Positions 1-6,753 of a stretch of 13,978 nucleotides of DNA are shown here, in pieces (the stretch's first letter is position 1; each line of letters starts with the position of its first letter). Source of the stretch: CAYLOP01 sp964385305 (lineage in GTDB: Bacteria > Chloroflexota > Anaerolineae > Anaerolineales > E44-bin32); assembly GCA_964385305.1 (NCBI GenBank), contig CAYLOP010000079.1, positions 1-13,978 of the forward strand, given 5' to 3'. The notes beneath the pieces are model-generated. The model saw only the letters and a list, made by a program, of their open reading frames with translations. It was not told where the DNA came from and ran no database searches. Both the position numbers and the translations under genes were made by a program.

Positions 1-190
1 TCTCGCTGCCCCTCCGCTTCGCTACGGGATGCTCGCGGGATGAACGATCCAGTCAAGCTGGATGAACGATCCAGTCAAGCTGGATGAACGATTCATTCAA
101 GCTGGACGAGCGGCTGGACGAACGGTGATTCGCGACACTCGCGGGACGAACGGTCCCGTCTCGCTATGCTCGCGGGATGAACGATACGGG
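1..190. repeat. Degenerate tandem repeat array, cut by window edge
   Basis: A 22-bp unit (GGATGAACGATCCAGTCAAG plus CT) occurs at 38-59, is repeated exactly at 60-81, and recurs with two mismatches at 82-103. The core GAYGAACGRT then continues at irregular spacing, with starts near 39, 61, 83, 117, 145 and 176. The longer block CTCGCGGGAYGAACGRT occurs at 32-48, 138-154 and 169-185. The third block also contains the dyad GGGAC-gaacg-GTCCC (143-157). No unique spacers separate the units, so it is not a CRISPR array. It looks like the edge of a longer intergenic repeat family, and its function is unknown. Confidence 0.8.
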
Positions 191-414
191 ACGATTTGCC
201 TTTACTGTTGTATGATGGGGATGATGGGATTGCCGTTGGTGGGCCGCTCCCCGGCGCCTCCCACGCAGAGCGGAACGCAGGCGCTGCGAAGGGCAATCAG
301 CACCTTCGGCTCTGGAAAAATCCCAGGACGCTTCGAGGCGGACCGGGGATGCCGGGTGAAAAGCTGTCCAGGTCATATGAAGGGGATGCTCGGAGAGCGG
401 GAGAAGGTTCATCG
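191..414. other. Leader region before the first propeller gene
   Basis: The reading frame of the first lipoprotein stays open upstream to about 196, but the extra residues look like translated non-coding DNA. They would also put about 90 residues ahead of the secretion signal. A TATGAT box sits at 211-216 without a convincing -35 box. A purine-rich ribosome-binding stretch lies at about 399-407. I see no separate gene here. Confidence 0.5.
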
Positions 415-1980
415 ATGGACTCTGAGTTCGAAGTGTTGAGGCGACACGCTCGCAGCTTTTCTATCCTGGTTGCGATCGTCATCCTGACTACAGGGTGTGC
501 TAAAGCGGAGGTTGGTATTCCCGCTACAAATACCGAAACCCCTTCACCTCCTACTTCAACAGTCCCACCAGCTCACATGCCTTCACGGACCCCGACACAA
601 GCTCTGACACCTATGCCGTTCGACGACAAGGGACCCTGGCTGCTGGGTTATGGCGGCGGAGACCTTACACTTTATGACCTGTCCGGAAACAAAGACCTCC
701 TTTGGAACAGCCCTCCCCTCTGGGATCCTGAGGACGACGTTCGGCTGGAAACAGGTGTGTCCAGTAAAGGTTGGCTGGCTGTCCGGACGGCGAGCGATAG
801 CGACCCTCCGGCAGATATCGCAATCAGCATCATCCAACCCCCTATGGACCAACCCGTGCGAAACATCCCACTGCTCTCCAGTGATCTTGCTGCTCGTTTC
901 CAAGGTAACGGTACGGGAGAGGATGGAAGGTGGAGAGACGACGACCTCTATCAGATGGTCCTAAACCGATTGTGCAGGCCCAGATGGTCCCCTGAGGGGC
1001 GATACATGGCTTTTGCGGCCGCCCTGGACAGTCCCTCAACCGATCTATATGTCTACGATATCCTTACTGATGCCGTGCGTAGGCTGAGCAACGAGCCAAA
1101 ACATGTGGTGGTCTTTGGCTGGTCTCCGGATTCACAATGGATTGTGTACGCAGAGGCCGACGCTGGAGAAGACCTACCCCCCGGTTACATAATGGATTAT
1201 CCAGTCAGCTATGAAAGTGTGGTGCTTCGCGCTGCTGCTGTGGAGAGCGGTGAGACGCGTGAGTTGATTGCTTTCTCCAACCCCCGACGGTTCAAGCTGT
1301 TGGCATGGATTTCGCCGACAAACTTTTTTCTAGCATTGTTTGATGTGAATGGTCATCCAGTCGGCCTGCAGAGCGTCAACCTTGAATCGCGGCAAGTGCA
1401 GGTTCTCTACGACGGACCCTCCAGCCGATCCGATGCCGATGGCGAGTCGGGGACAGTCGCCTTCACAGTCTGGGCCGAGGATCAGACGGCAGGCGGAATC
1501 TATGTGATCGACGCCACCCAGGGCGAGCAATTGATGATAAGCGAGTCATTCGCGCAATCCCCATTCGCAGAATTCATCGTTTGGTCTCCTCAACTCGGAA
1601 AATACATCACTGAATCCCCTGCAGGGGTGCTGGTTTTCGAATCCTCTGGCGAGGTGACCCAGCGGTTCGATCAGGAAACCTGTTTGCCTGAGCCCTCACC
1701 CGACGGCGTGTGGTTGGCTTTCGGTGTTTGCGTCCAATGGTCTGGAATTAGCCGCCCCGGTCTGCGACTCTACAGCACAGAGGGGGATTTCGTGCAGACG
1801 GTCTCGGATGACGATATTCAAGACATCGCCTGGCGATCGGATTCTACCGGCCTATTCTACATTGACGGATCCTCCCAGATGATCTATTTCGATCTTGCCC
1901 TAGGAGAATCACGAATCATTGATAAGAACGCACAACCGTCCTTGATCCTCATCCAACCATCGTCGCTCGAATCTGAATAA
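415..1980 (+). CDS. Lipoprotein with TolB/PD40-type beta-propeller
   Basis: A 521-residue predicted secreted lipoprotein. I chose the ATG at 415 because GAGAAGG lies about 7 nt upstream and because it puts the signal peptide at the N-terminus: basic residues at 9-13, then a hydrophobic stretch 15-26 ending at Cys28 (sequence LTTGC). The lipobox is slightly atypical, with Thr at -3. A Pro/Thr/Ser-rich linker (about 34-65) follows, as in many surface lipoproteins. The rest has PD40-like blades: WSPEGRYMAFA (about 191-201), WSPDSQWIVYA (about 236-246), a PSPDGVWLAF blade (about 427-436) and a degenerate AWRSDSTGLFYI blade near the end. Such propellers usually bind proteins or glycans, and no catalytic residues are recognisable. 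It is followed by a 316-bp gap, so it is probably monocistronic. The ligand is unknown. Confidence 0.85.
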   Translation: MDSEFEVLRRHARSFSILVAIVILTTGCAKAEVGIPATNTETPSPPTSTVPPAHMPSRTPTQALTPMPFDDKGPWLLGYGGGDLTLYDLSGNKDLLWNSPPLWDPEDDVRLETGVSSKGWLAVRTASDSDPPADIAISIIQPPMDQPVRNIPLLSSDLAARFQGNGTGEDGRWRDDDLYQMVLNRLCRPRWSPEGRYMAFAAALDSPSTDLYVYDILTDAVRRLSNEPKHVVVFGWSPDSQWIVYAEADAGEDLPPGYIMDYPVSYESVVLRAAAVESGETRELIAFSNPRRFKLLAWISPTNFFLALFDVNGHPVGLQSVNLESRQVQVLYDGPSSRSDADGESGTVAFTVWAEDQTAGGIYVIDATQGEQLMISESFAQSPFAEFIVWSPQLGKYITESPAGVLVFESSGEVTQRFDQETCLPEPSPDGVWLAFGVCVQWSGISRPGLRLYSTEGDFVQTVSDDDIQDIAWRSDSTGLFYIDGSSQMIYFDLALGESRIIDKNAQPSLILIQPSSLESE

Positions 1981-2296
1981 GAAACTGACGATCTGCCTCC
2001 GTGGTAAGCTCCGGGTCCGAGCCTACTCCTTACTTAATACTCCCCTAAGTCACTCGACTAATTCCGCATCGGATGCGAGGTAGCGTAGTCATATCGCGCA
2101 TACTTGACAAGTACCTCCGTAGGATTCCACAACATACCATGTTGTTATAACATTCAGATGTAAGAGATGAGGAGGGGACTCCCACATCCCATGATGAGAA
2201 GCTGCCCTGAGAGTTACACTCGGATCGCAAGGCGAAGACGCACGGCGGATCATCTATAGCAACAAGCCTCTTTCCTTGACCCCAAGGATTTGAGCG
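1981..2296. other. Intergenic region with two palindromes
   Basis: This is a 316-bp gap with no credible ORF on either strand; the minus-strand frames here run into the next gene and look like shadows. It contains a 13-bp palindrome, CGCATC-G-GATGCG (2065-2077), and a 17-bp palindrome (2129-2145, listed separately). A TTGACA at 2104-2109 has no partner -10 box at normal spacing. No U-tract terminator is visible for the upstream gene. Confidence 0.55.
2123..2151 (+). promoter_or_regulatory. Possible promoter with dyad operator
   Basis: ACAACAT-ACC-ATGTTGT (2129-2145) is a perfect dyad with 7-bp arms. It is followed directly by the -10-like TATAAC (2146-2151). If that is a -10 box, the dyad fills the 17-bp spacer exactly, and the -35 position (2123-2128, GATTCC) is poor. 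This arrangement would suit a regulator bound between the promoter boxes. Transcription would start about 140 nt before the WD40 gene. The promoter call is inference; the dyad is seen directly. Confidence 0.35.
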
Positions 2297-4564
2297 ATGG
2301 ATAAAATACATGTGCTTCTTTTGGCGCTTCTCACAGTAGCGTTGGTAGGGTGTGGAGGGCAAGTTGTTCCCTCACCCCAGCCCGGCTCTGAGAATACTAT
2401 CCCCTCATCAACTCCACCGCTGATCACAGCTCCGACTTCCGTGACCACTCCTGAACTAGTTGAGTGGCCCAGGCCTACGCCCGGACCAGAGCCTCACCTG
2501 GCGGAAGCGATGGAGTTCCCCGAGATCGCTGCATTCAGCCTTGTAGGTCATACCGAAGAGGTTGACTTCATCACCCTAACTCCGGATGACAAGCGCGCTG
2601 TCACGATCTCCTTCGATGGCACCTTGAAGGTGTGGGATCTTGAGAATGGGAACGCCTTGCTTACAATGTGTGCTGTTCAGTGGTACACGTGTGATTTCGA
2701 ACTCGTTACCCTAGCGCCTGACGCCAGTCGCGTCGTAGTCCGGAATCGGTTGGAGGCGGGGTACGTATACAAGGTGCTCGATCTAACCACCGGCGTAGAA
2801 CTCTCTTCCTTTGCGGCGCCTGACTACGTCGAAGATATGCAAGTTGTCTTTGTTCCAGATGGAGCGCGATTCGTCACCTACTCTCCAAGCATAGGGCATG
2901 TGAAGATTTGGAGGGCAGGAGATGGCCAGGAGCTACTCACGCTGCACCCTCAGGGGGACCGGATCAGCGCGCTCGGCATCACTCCTGATAGCAACCAGAT
3001 CATCCTGGCTCCATGGCGAAACGAGGGGGGAAACGGGGAGCTAGAGCTTTGGGATATAGATAGCGGAGAGCTACTTCGAACCCTGACCGGCCACACCGAT
3101 CTGGTCTTCGAGATCAAGGTGCTGGGCGAAAGTCAGCGTGTTCTCTCGGCTGCCCTTGATGGCACCGTTAGGGCGTGGGATCTGACGACAGGTATGGAGC
3201 TCTACATAATCGAGGCACAGGTTTCTCCCTATTTCGGTGGCATTGGACTGTCGCCGGAAGGGACCCGCGCCATTCTGCAGACGATTGGCCTGGATTTCGG
3301 AGCAGTGGAGTTTCAGGTGTGGGATTTATTCCGCGGCGAGAAACTCGCTACTCTAGGAACAGATAATGTTCAGGTTGTCGTGGGAGGGGAAGAGACCGTA
3401 GATGTCAAGATAAATCCAACCTGGGCGATCCCCATCAATGAGGAAACGGCGGTCGGTGCCATGTCCGATTATCGCTTCGTGGTCTGGGACCTTGATACTG
3501 GGGAAGTGCTGCGTGAGGACGAGTATGCAGCCCCGAGCACCCTGGCAGTCACAAGCGACGGAAGACGGGCTGTTGCTGCGAAGCGGAACAGGCTTGAGAT
3601 CTGGGATCTCAATAGCGGGAAGGTGCTCTCCACGTTGGACAGCGCGCACACGGGACCAGTCACCTGCATGGTCGTGATGCCTGGTGGGAGTAGCCTGCTC
3701 ACCGGTTCCGAAGATGGCACGGTCCGGGAATGGGATATCGAGACTGGAACGGAATTGAACAAGCTAGACTTCGGCGACGGCATCGGACCACCAATCAACG
3801 CGATCGCAAGGTCGCCGGATGGGGGAAGTGTGGTGGCTGTGGCAGACTGGCTGATCGGGATATGGGATCTGCGATCCGGAAAAGAGATCATGACGATCGA
3901 AAGAGTGGGTGGGGGTCTCACCTCCGTGGAGATAACACCGGATGGAGAGCACTTCATTATTGGATCTCGTGCCGGGGTGGTGAGTGTATTCAATATGGGG
4001 ACGGGCAGGGAGGAGAAGTCCTTTACTGGTCTTCCCAGTGCTTTCGATTTCACTATACTCCCAGATGGGAAGAGATTAGTGGTTGCTTCTGGCGCCAGCG
4101 CGTCTTTCTACGATCTTGAAACAGGTGAGTTGCTTTCCCAGGTCCAGGGACAAGTCCCGAATGGTTCGGTGGAGGTCACCAGCGGTGGCATGATATCAAA
4201 CGACGGTACGAAGATCGCGTATGCCACGTTTGATTATGTTACTAAGGCAGGTACGATCCATATCGTGGATCTGACCACTGGTAGCGAAGTGCTCACCCTG
4301 ACGGGCCACAAAGATAGGATCACATCGCTAGCCTTAATCCCGGATGGAAGCAAGCTACTCTCCGGTTCGTGGGATAACACAGTTAGGTTATGGGATCTTG
4401 AAACCGGAGAAGAACTGTTTTTGCGGGCAGAGGAATGGGCTGACGCGAAGGTGATCGTTATCACCTCGGACGGCCAACGAGCCCTCATTCTCTCGCATTT
4501 GGACGTATTGAAGGTGTGGGATCTAAGTAGCTGGGTCGATGATTTAACCGGGAATCTAGACTAA
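2297..4564 (+). CDS. WD40-repeat lipoprotein, probable double seven-bladed propeller
   Basis: A 755-residue lipoprotein. AAGGA lies 8 nt before the ATG. Residues 4-18 form a hydrophobic signal ending in a canonical lipobox, L16-V-G-C19, followed by a Pro/Thr/Ser-rich linker to about residue 75. The remainder is built from WD40 units. Blade-ending motifs of the VWDLxTG type start near residues 110, 158, 202, 249, 291, 339, 394, 433, 476, 520, 562, 602, 654, 696 and 738. That is 15 motifs at roughly 40-55-residue spacing, which fits two consecutive seven-bladed propellers plus a closing strand. Several blades carry the GH...V preceding motif (for example GHTDLVFEI and GHKDRITSLAL). No enzymatic domain is attached. 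WD40 propellers are protein-interaction scaffolds, so an extracytoplasmic scaffold or sensor role is inferred; the partner is unknown. Confidence 0.9.
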   Translation: MDKIHVLLLALLTVALVGCGGQVVPSPQPGSENTIPSSTPPLITAPTSVTTPELVEWPRPTPGPEPHLAEAMEFPEIAAFSLVGHTEEVDFITLTPDDKRAVTISFDGTLKVWDLENGNALLTMCAVQWYTCDFELVTLAPDASRVVVRNRLEAGYVYKVLDLTTGVELSSFAAPDYVEDMQVVFVPDGARFVTYSPSIGHVKIWRAGDGQELLTLHPQGDRISALGITPDSNQIILAPWRNEGGNGELELWDIDSGELLRTLTGHTDLVFEIKVLGESQRVLSAALDGTVRAWDLTTGMELYIIEAQVSPYFGGIGLSPEGTRAILQTIGLDFGAVEFQVWDLFRGEKLATLGTDNVQVVVGGEETVDVKINPTWAIPINEETAVGAMSDYRFVVWDLDTGEVLREDEYAAPSTLAVTSDGRRAVAAKRNRLEIWDLNSGKVLSTLDSAHTGPVTCMVVMPGGSSLLTGSEDGTVREWDIETGTELNKLDFGDGIGPPINAIARSPDGGSVVAVADWLIGIWDLRSGKEIMTIERVGGGLTSVEITPDGEHFIIGSRAGVVSVFNMGTGREEKSFTGLPSAFDFTILPDGKRLVVASGASASFYDLETGELLSQVQGQVPNGSVEVTSGGMISNDGTKIAYATFDYVTKAGTIHIVDLTTGSEVLTLTGHKDRITSLALIPDGSKLLSGSWDNTVRLWDLETGEELFLRAEEWADAKVIVITSDGQRALILSHLDVLKVWDLSSWVDDLTGNLD

Positions 4565-4580
4565 GGATCTGAAGATCCTT
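4563..4580 (+). terminator. Hairpin overlapping the end of the WD40 gene
   Basis: AAGGATC-tgaa-GATCCTT is a perfect 7-bp stem with a 4-nt loop that begins within the stop codon of the WD40 gene. The sequence after it (ggctgtttgc) has only a short T run. It may be a weak intrinsic terminator between the two convergent genes or simply an RNA 3'-end structure. Confidence 0.35.
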
Positions 4581-4601
4581 GGCTGTTTGCTCCGACGGGA
4601 T

Positions 4602-4714
4602 GCGCCCGCCGAAGGTCCTCGTAGAGAGCAGGGCGCCAGCCCGAACGGGGTTCGCCTGCCCTGGCAGGCTAGGCCAGGGAATCCAAGCCCTGCTACCTGA
4701 ATGAAAGCGCCCGC
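4602..4714. repeat. Nested inverted-repeat element between convergent genes
   Basis: An outer stem GCAGGGC (4628-4634) pairs with GCCCTGC (4687-4693). It encloses two inner hairpins: CGAAC-ggg-GTTCG (4642-4654) and GCCTGCC-ct-GGCAGGC (4654-4669). Flanking GTAG (4621-4624) and CTAC (4693-4696) could extend the outer stem across a 3-nt bulge. The octamer GCGCCCGC occurs on both sides (4602-4609 and 4707-4714). There is no coding potential. It could be a REP/MITE-like mobile palindrome with a duplicated target, a structured RNA, or a complex terminator; I cannot distinguish these from one copy. Confidence 0.45.
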
Positions 4715-4807
4715 GAGGCCTTGTGCTCTGCGTTGGGCGAAGAGCGTGAAGCGAGGGGGTCAGTATCTACTGTGATCCATCCGGTGGTGGTACTCTCGGG
4801 TGTTGCC

Positions 4808-5800
4808 TCACTTATGGTAAGCGATGTAGATATCCGCTTCGATCATCACACCATCCTCGTAGTAATGATGGACGAAGTAGATGTTACCAGCGGGGTCAAG
4901 CGTTGGTTCGCCAGCGAATTGTGAGAGGATCAATTCCGGCGTTCCCCATTCCCCTTCGACCCGTGTGGAGCGGAAGATGGCTGGGCTGCCCTCATACCAT
5001 CGGTTGAACCACAACTCCTCACCGTCCGGCGTGATATAGGGCATGGCTTCATGCGCTTCTGTATTAATGGCTTCGACATTCTCAGGTTGGCCCCATGCCC
5101 CACTCGCATCCCTCATTACCCAGATGTCCAATTCGCCTGCTCCGCCAGCCCGGGCCGAGTGGAAATAGAGTTCATTGCCGTGGATGTGAAGCTCTCCAAC
5201 CTCATGCGCAGGATCGAAATCCACGATCTTCCAGTTGGCCCATCGCCTGTCACGGTATTCTGCCGTGAACCAATGCAGCCCGGTGTAGCCCTCGCGCGCC
5301 GAACAGAACCAGAGCATGTCATCCTGGAGGAACGCGCAACCATCGAGAGAGAGCACCCCCGGGTCGTTTAACTGGAGGCGCTGCGGTTCGCCCCACGACC
5401 CGGCCTCGAGATGGGATTGGTAGATTCCTGTCACGCCATCGAATATTTGTTTCTCTACAGGTACACGTACATCGGGCGTGAAGAAGAACAGGATGGTTTG
5501 ACCATCGATTGTGATGAAAGGCGAATCCTCGGCGCCGGCGGTGTTGATCGGATCCTCCAAAAGAACCGGGTCAAACCAATCGTCTACGTGGAGGATGGGT
5601 GGGTGGTTGTCCTCGGCGGGCGTCATTTTCGTGGCGTCTTCCGGGATGGCAGCGGACCGGGGGATCGGGGGTGGTGTGGGGCTCGGATTAGCGGCCAGCA
5701 TGGGTTCGTTCGCGCACGCGCAAACGATCATGCATACCAGCAGGAGATAGGCGAAACAGGGGATGTGCTTGGGGATCATGTGATGGTTTCGTGGTTTCAT
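4808..5800 (-). CDS. Lipoprotein with PD40-type beta-propeller
   Basis: A 330-residue predicted lipoprotein. The frame is open to an ATG at 5845, but the ATG at 5800 has a purine-rich GGGAAAG just upstream and gives a normal signal: basic N-terminus, hydrophobic stretch about 16-28, lipobox V-C-A-C29. A Pro-rich linker (about 36-48) follows. The body has WD40-like PD40 strands, including SPFITIDGQTILFFF, the HSARAGGAGELDIWVM region, the MPYITPDGEELWFNRWYEG blade, and a C-terminal blade beginning EPTLDPAGNIYFVHH. The repeated signature of a Ser-Ala-Arg turn followed by a DIW strand is typical of PD40 propellers in envelope proteins. No catalytic motif is seen. It is transcribed towards the WD40 gene and its own promoter lies near 5865-5870. 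The ligand is unknown. Confidence 0.85.
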   Translation of the reverse strand: MKPRNHHMIPKHIPCFAYLLLVCMIVCACANEPMLAANPSPTPPPIPRSAAIPEDATKMTPAEDNHPPILHVDDWFDPVLLEDPINTAGAEDSPFITIDGQTILFFFTPDVRVPVEKQIFDGVTGIYQSHLEAGSWGEPQRLQLNDPGVLSLDGCAFLQDDMLWFCSAREGYTGLHWFTAEYRDRRWANWKIVDFDPAHEVGELHIHGNELYFHSARAGGAGELDIWVMRDASGAWGQPENVEAINTEAHEAMPYITPDGEELWFNRWYEGSPAIFRSTRVEGEWGTPELILSQFAGEPTLDPAGNIYFVHHYYEDGVMIEADIYIAYHK

Positions 5801-5864
5801 CTGCTTTCCCGATCGCAATGCGGCAGGCCTGATCGGGCTCGCCATCTGTGAGGTGTGGTTAAGT

Positions 5865-5870
5865 ATTATA
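5865..5870 (-). promoter_or_regulatory. Candidate -10 box for the minus-strand propeller gene
   Basis: Read on the minus strand this is a perfect TATAAT preceded directly by TG, about 60 nt before the chosen start codon. The -35 region is not convincing. A small dyad, GACCT-ccgaa-AGGTC (5878-5892), lies just upstream in the spacer/-35 zone and could be an operator. Confidence 0.4.
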
Positions 5871-5966
5871 CAGTTTTGACCTCCGAAAGGTCGCGGCTGC
5901 GAAATCCGGATCTTGCCCTGTCTTTCTTTGGCGGCCTGTTTTACACATCACCCTGGGTTGGGTAGC

Positions 5967-5972
5967 TATAAT
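5967..5972 (+). promoter_or_regulatory. Candidate -10 box for the small membrane ORF
   Basis: A perfect TATAAT lies about 30 nt upstream of a TTG-initiated small ORF. A TTTACA at 5940-5945 is 21 bp away, too far for a standard -35 box. The call therefore rests on the -10 sequence and position alone. Confidence 0.3.
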
Positions 5973-6002
5973 GTTCGAGGACAGTCGAAGGTTGAGGGGA
6001 GT

Positions 6003-6137
6003 TTGATAAAAATTCAAGAAATCCATTTTCGGTTGGTCTTAATTATCGTCCTGGTCTCTGTATTCTCGATCTCGGCGACTTTCCGGAGAGGGGCTCCCAA
6101 GGCCGTGGAAGTCATTCAGAGGCGGGATGGGGAGTAG
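6003..6137 (+). CDS. Possible 44-residue single-pass membrane protein
   Basis: A TTG at 6003 follows the purine-rich GAGGGGAG and opens a 44-residue frame. It has a short polar/basic N-terminus (IKIQEIHFR), a strongly hydrophobic stretch (LVLIIVLVSVFSISATF, about residues 11-27) and a basic tail ending at TAG 6135-6137. The frame is open further upstream to 5913, but that part carries no ribosome-binding site and crosses the candidate TATAAT. The gene is very short, the start codon is not ATG and the ribosome-binding site is close to it, so it may be chance. I do not recognise a family. Confidence 0.3.
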   Translation: MIKIQEIHFRLVLIIVLVSVFSISATFRRGAPKAVEVIQRRDGE

Positions 6138-6311
6138 ATTGCCCGCTAGCATCGTCTGTCGCATCACAATTCATCGCATACGTTCTAGCACCTGGGGGTA
6201 GGGCGATCTCTCACTAAGAGCACCTTGGTCGCAACGCTGGTAACCCTTCGATTGCCCCGCTTCACGCTCCATTTTATCCATGCGCGCTGGGGGCATCAGT
6301 ACTTCTTCAAA

Positions 6312-6331
6312 TTGTACGAAATAACGTACAT
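6312..6331. promoter_or_regulatory. Operator-like inverted repeat, copy 1
   Basis: TTGTACG-aaataa-CGTACAT is a 20-bp inverted repeat with 7-bp arms (6 of 7 paired) and a 6-bp AT-rich centre. It has the same architecture and core (TTGTAC...GTACA) as copy 2, 34 bp downstream. It lies about 65-85 nt before the antitoxin start codon. It is probably an autoregulatory binding site for the antitoxin. Confidence 0.6.
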
Positions 6332-6345
6332 AGCAGTGTGGGAAT

Positions 6346-6365
6346 TTGTACAGAAAAATGTACAA
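6346..6365. promoter_or_regulatory. Operator-like inverted repeat, copy 2
   Basis: TTGTACA-gaaaaa-TGTACAA is a perfect 7-bp-arm inverted repeat with a 6-bp A-rich centre, ending 29 nt before the antitoxin ATG. A -10-like TACAAT (6361-6366) overlaps its right arm, so binding here would block transcription. Phd/YefM antitoxins are known to bind short palindromes in their own promoters. Confidence 0.65.
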
Positions 6366-6394
6366 TATCTAGTGAATGACGGCAAAGGTGGATC

Positions 6395-6655
6395 ATGCTC
6401 AGGACAGCGACCGTATCGGAATTGCGGGCGGAACTTGCAAGATACTTGAAGGAATTGGAGGAGGGTCCGCTGACGGTGCTCTCTCATGGCAAGCCCATTG
6501 GGGTGCTCGTCGAGCCGGACAGGTATTACGCGTTGCTGGATAAGTGTGAAATGCTCGAATATCTCCTAGAAGGTCTTCGCGCGATTGCTAAATACATCGA
6601 GGAGCGAAGTGTTGCTGTTGATGCCAAAGAGGGATTTGAACGTCTTGGGCACTAG
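6395..6655 (+). CDS. Phd/YefM family antitoxin, no toxin partner visible
   Basis: An 86-residue protein whose N-terminal half matches the Phd/YefM antitoxin fold: a TVSELRAELARYLKELEEG segment (residues 6-24), then LTVLSHGKPIGVLVEPDRY (26-44). These correspond to the family's start-helix-strand pattern and its conserved HGKPxAVLV strand. The C-terminal 40 residues are helical and charged, as expected of the toxin-binding tail. AAAGGTGG lies just before the ATG. Family members normally bind their own promoter as dimers and neutralise a RelE, Doc or PIN-type toxin encoded next door. Here no toxin ORF follows: 2 nt after the stop, a 13-codon ORF ends at once and a strong hairpin terminates the unit. 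It may be an orphan antitoxin acting as a repressor, or may act on a toxin encoded elsewhere. Confidence 0.85.
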   Translation: MLRTATVSELRAELARYLKELEEGPLTVLSHGKPIGVLVEPDRYYALLDKCEMLEYLLEGLRAIAKYIEERSVAVDAKEGFERLGH

Positions 6656-6657
6656 CC

Positions 6658-6699
6658 ATGTCCTATCAACGAAAGCTGCATGGAAACGGTGAAGGATAA
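6658..6699 (+). pseudogene. 13-codon ORF in the toxin position (possible remnant)
   Basis: The ATG at 6658 lies 2 nt after the antitoxin stop, where a toxin gene would start. It encodes only MSYQRKLHGNGEG before TAA. No frame continues it with recognisable RelE/ParE/Doc sequence. It may be the stub of a deleted toxin gene, or chance. Confidence 0.2.
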
Positions 6700-6700
6700 C

Positions 6701-6753
6701 TCGGAAATATTCCGAAGGAATACCGAGGGCGCCTGCTTCCACCAGGCGCCCTC
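6701..6753 (+). terminator. Strong hairpin after the antitoxin unit
   Basis: GAGGGCGCCTG (6725-6735) pairs perfectly over 11 bp with CAGGCGCCCTC (6743-6753), leaving a 7-nt loop. Only two T follow, so it may end transcription weakly or protect the 3' end. Just upstream are two overlapping small dyads sharing one arm: TCGGAA-ata-TTCCGA (6701-6715) and ATTCC-gaa-GGAAT (6709-6721). Confidence 0.5.

Noticed and set aside
38..185. CRISPR-like direct repeats
   Set aside because: The first three units are contiguous with no spacers, and later copies are diverged and irregularly spaced. No cas genes are present.
62..439. 125-codon plus-strand ORF across the repeat array
   Set aside because: It is made of translated repeat units, has no ribosome-binding site, and overlaps the start of the lipoprotein gene in another frame.
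2104..2109. TTGACA as -35 of the WD40 gene promoter
   Set aside because: The nearest -10-like box (TATAAC 2146-2151) is 36 bp away, about twice the allowed spacing.
3469..4053. 194-codon minus-strand ORF
   Set aside because: It lies wholly inside the WD40 gene and mirrors its repeats on the antisense strand, with no ribosome-binding site or recognisable domain.
4621..4696. tRNA or tRNA-like gene
   Set aside because: A GGTTCG-like loop is present, but there is no acceptor stem, anticodon arm or D-arm in the right order. The pairing fits nested hairpins instead.
5411..5851. 146-codon plus-strand ORF
   Set aside because: It is antisense to the N-terminal half of the PD40 lipoprotein at 4808-5800, which has a clear signal peptide and propeller blades.
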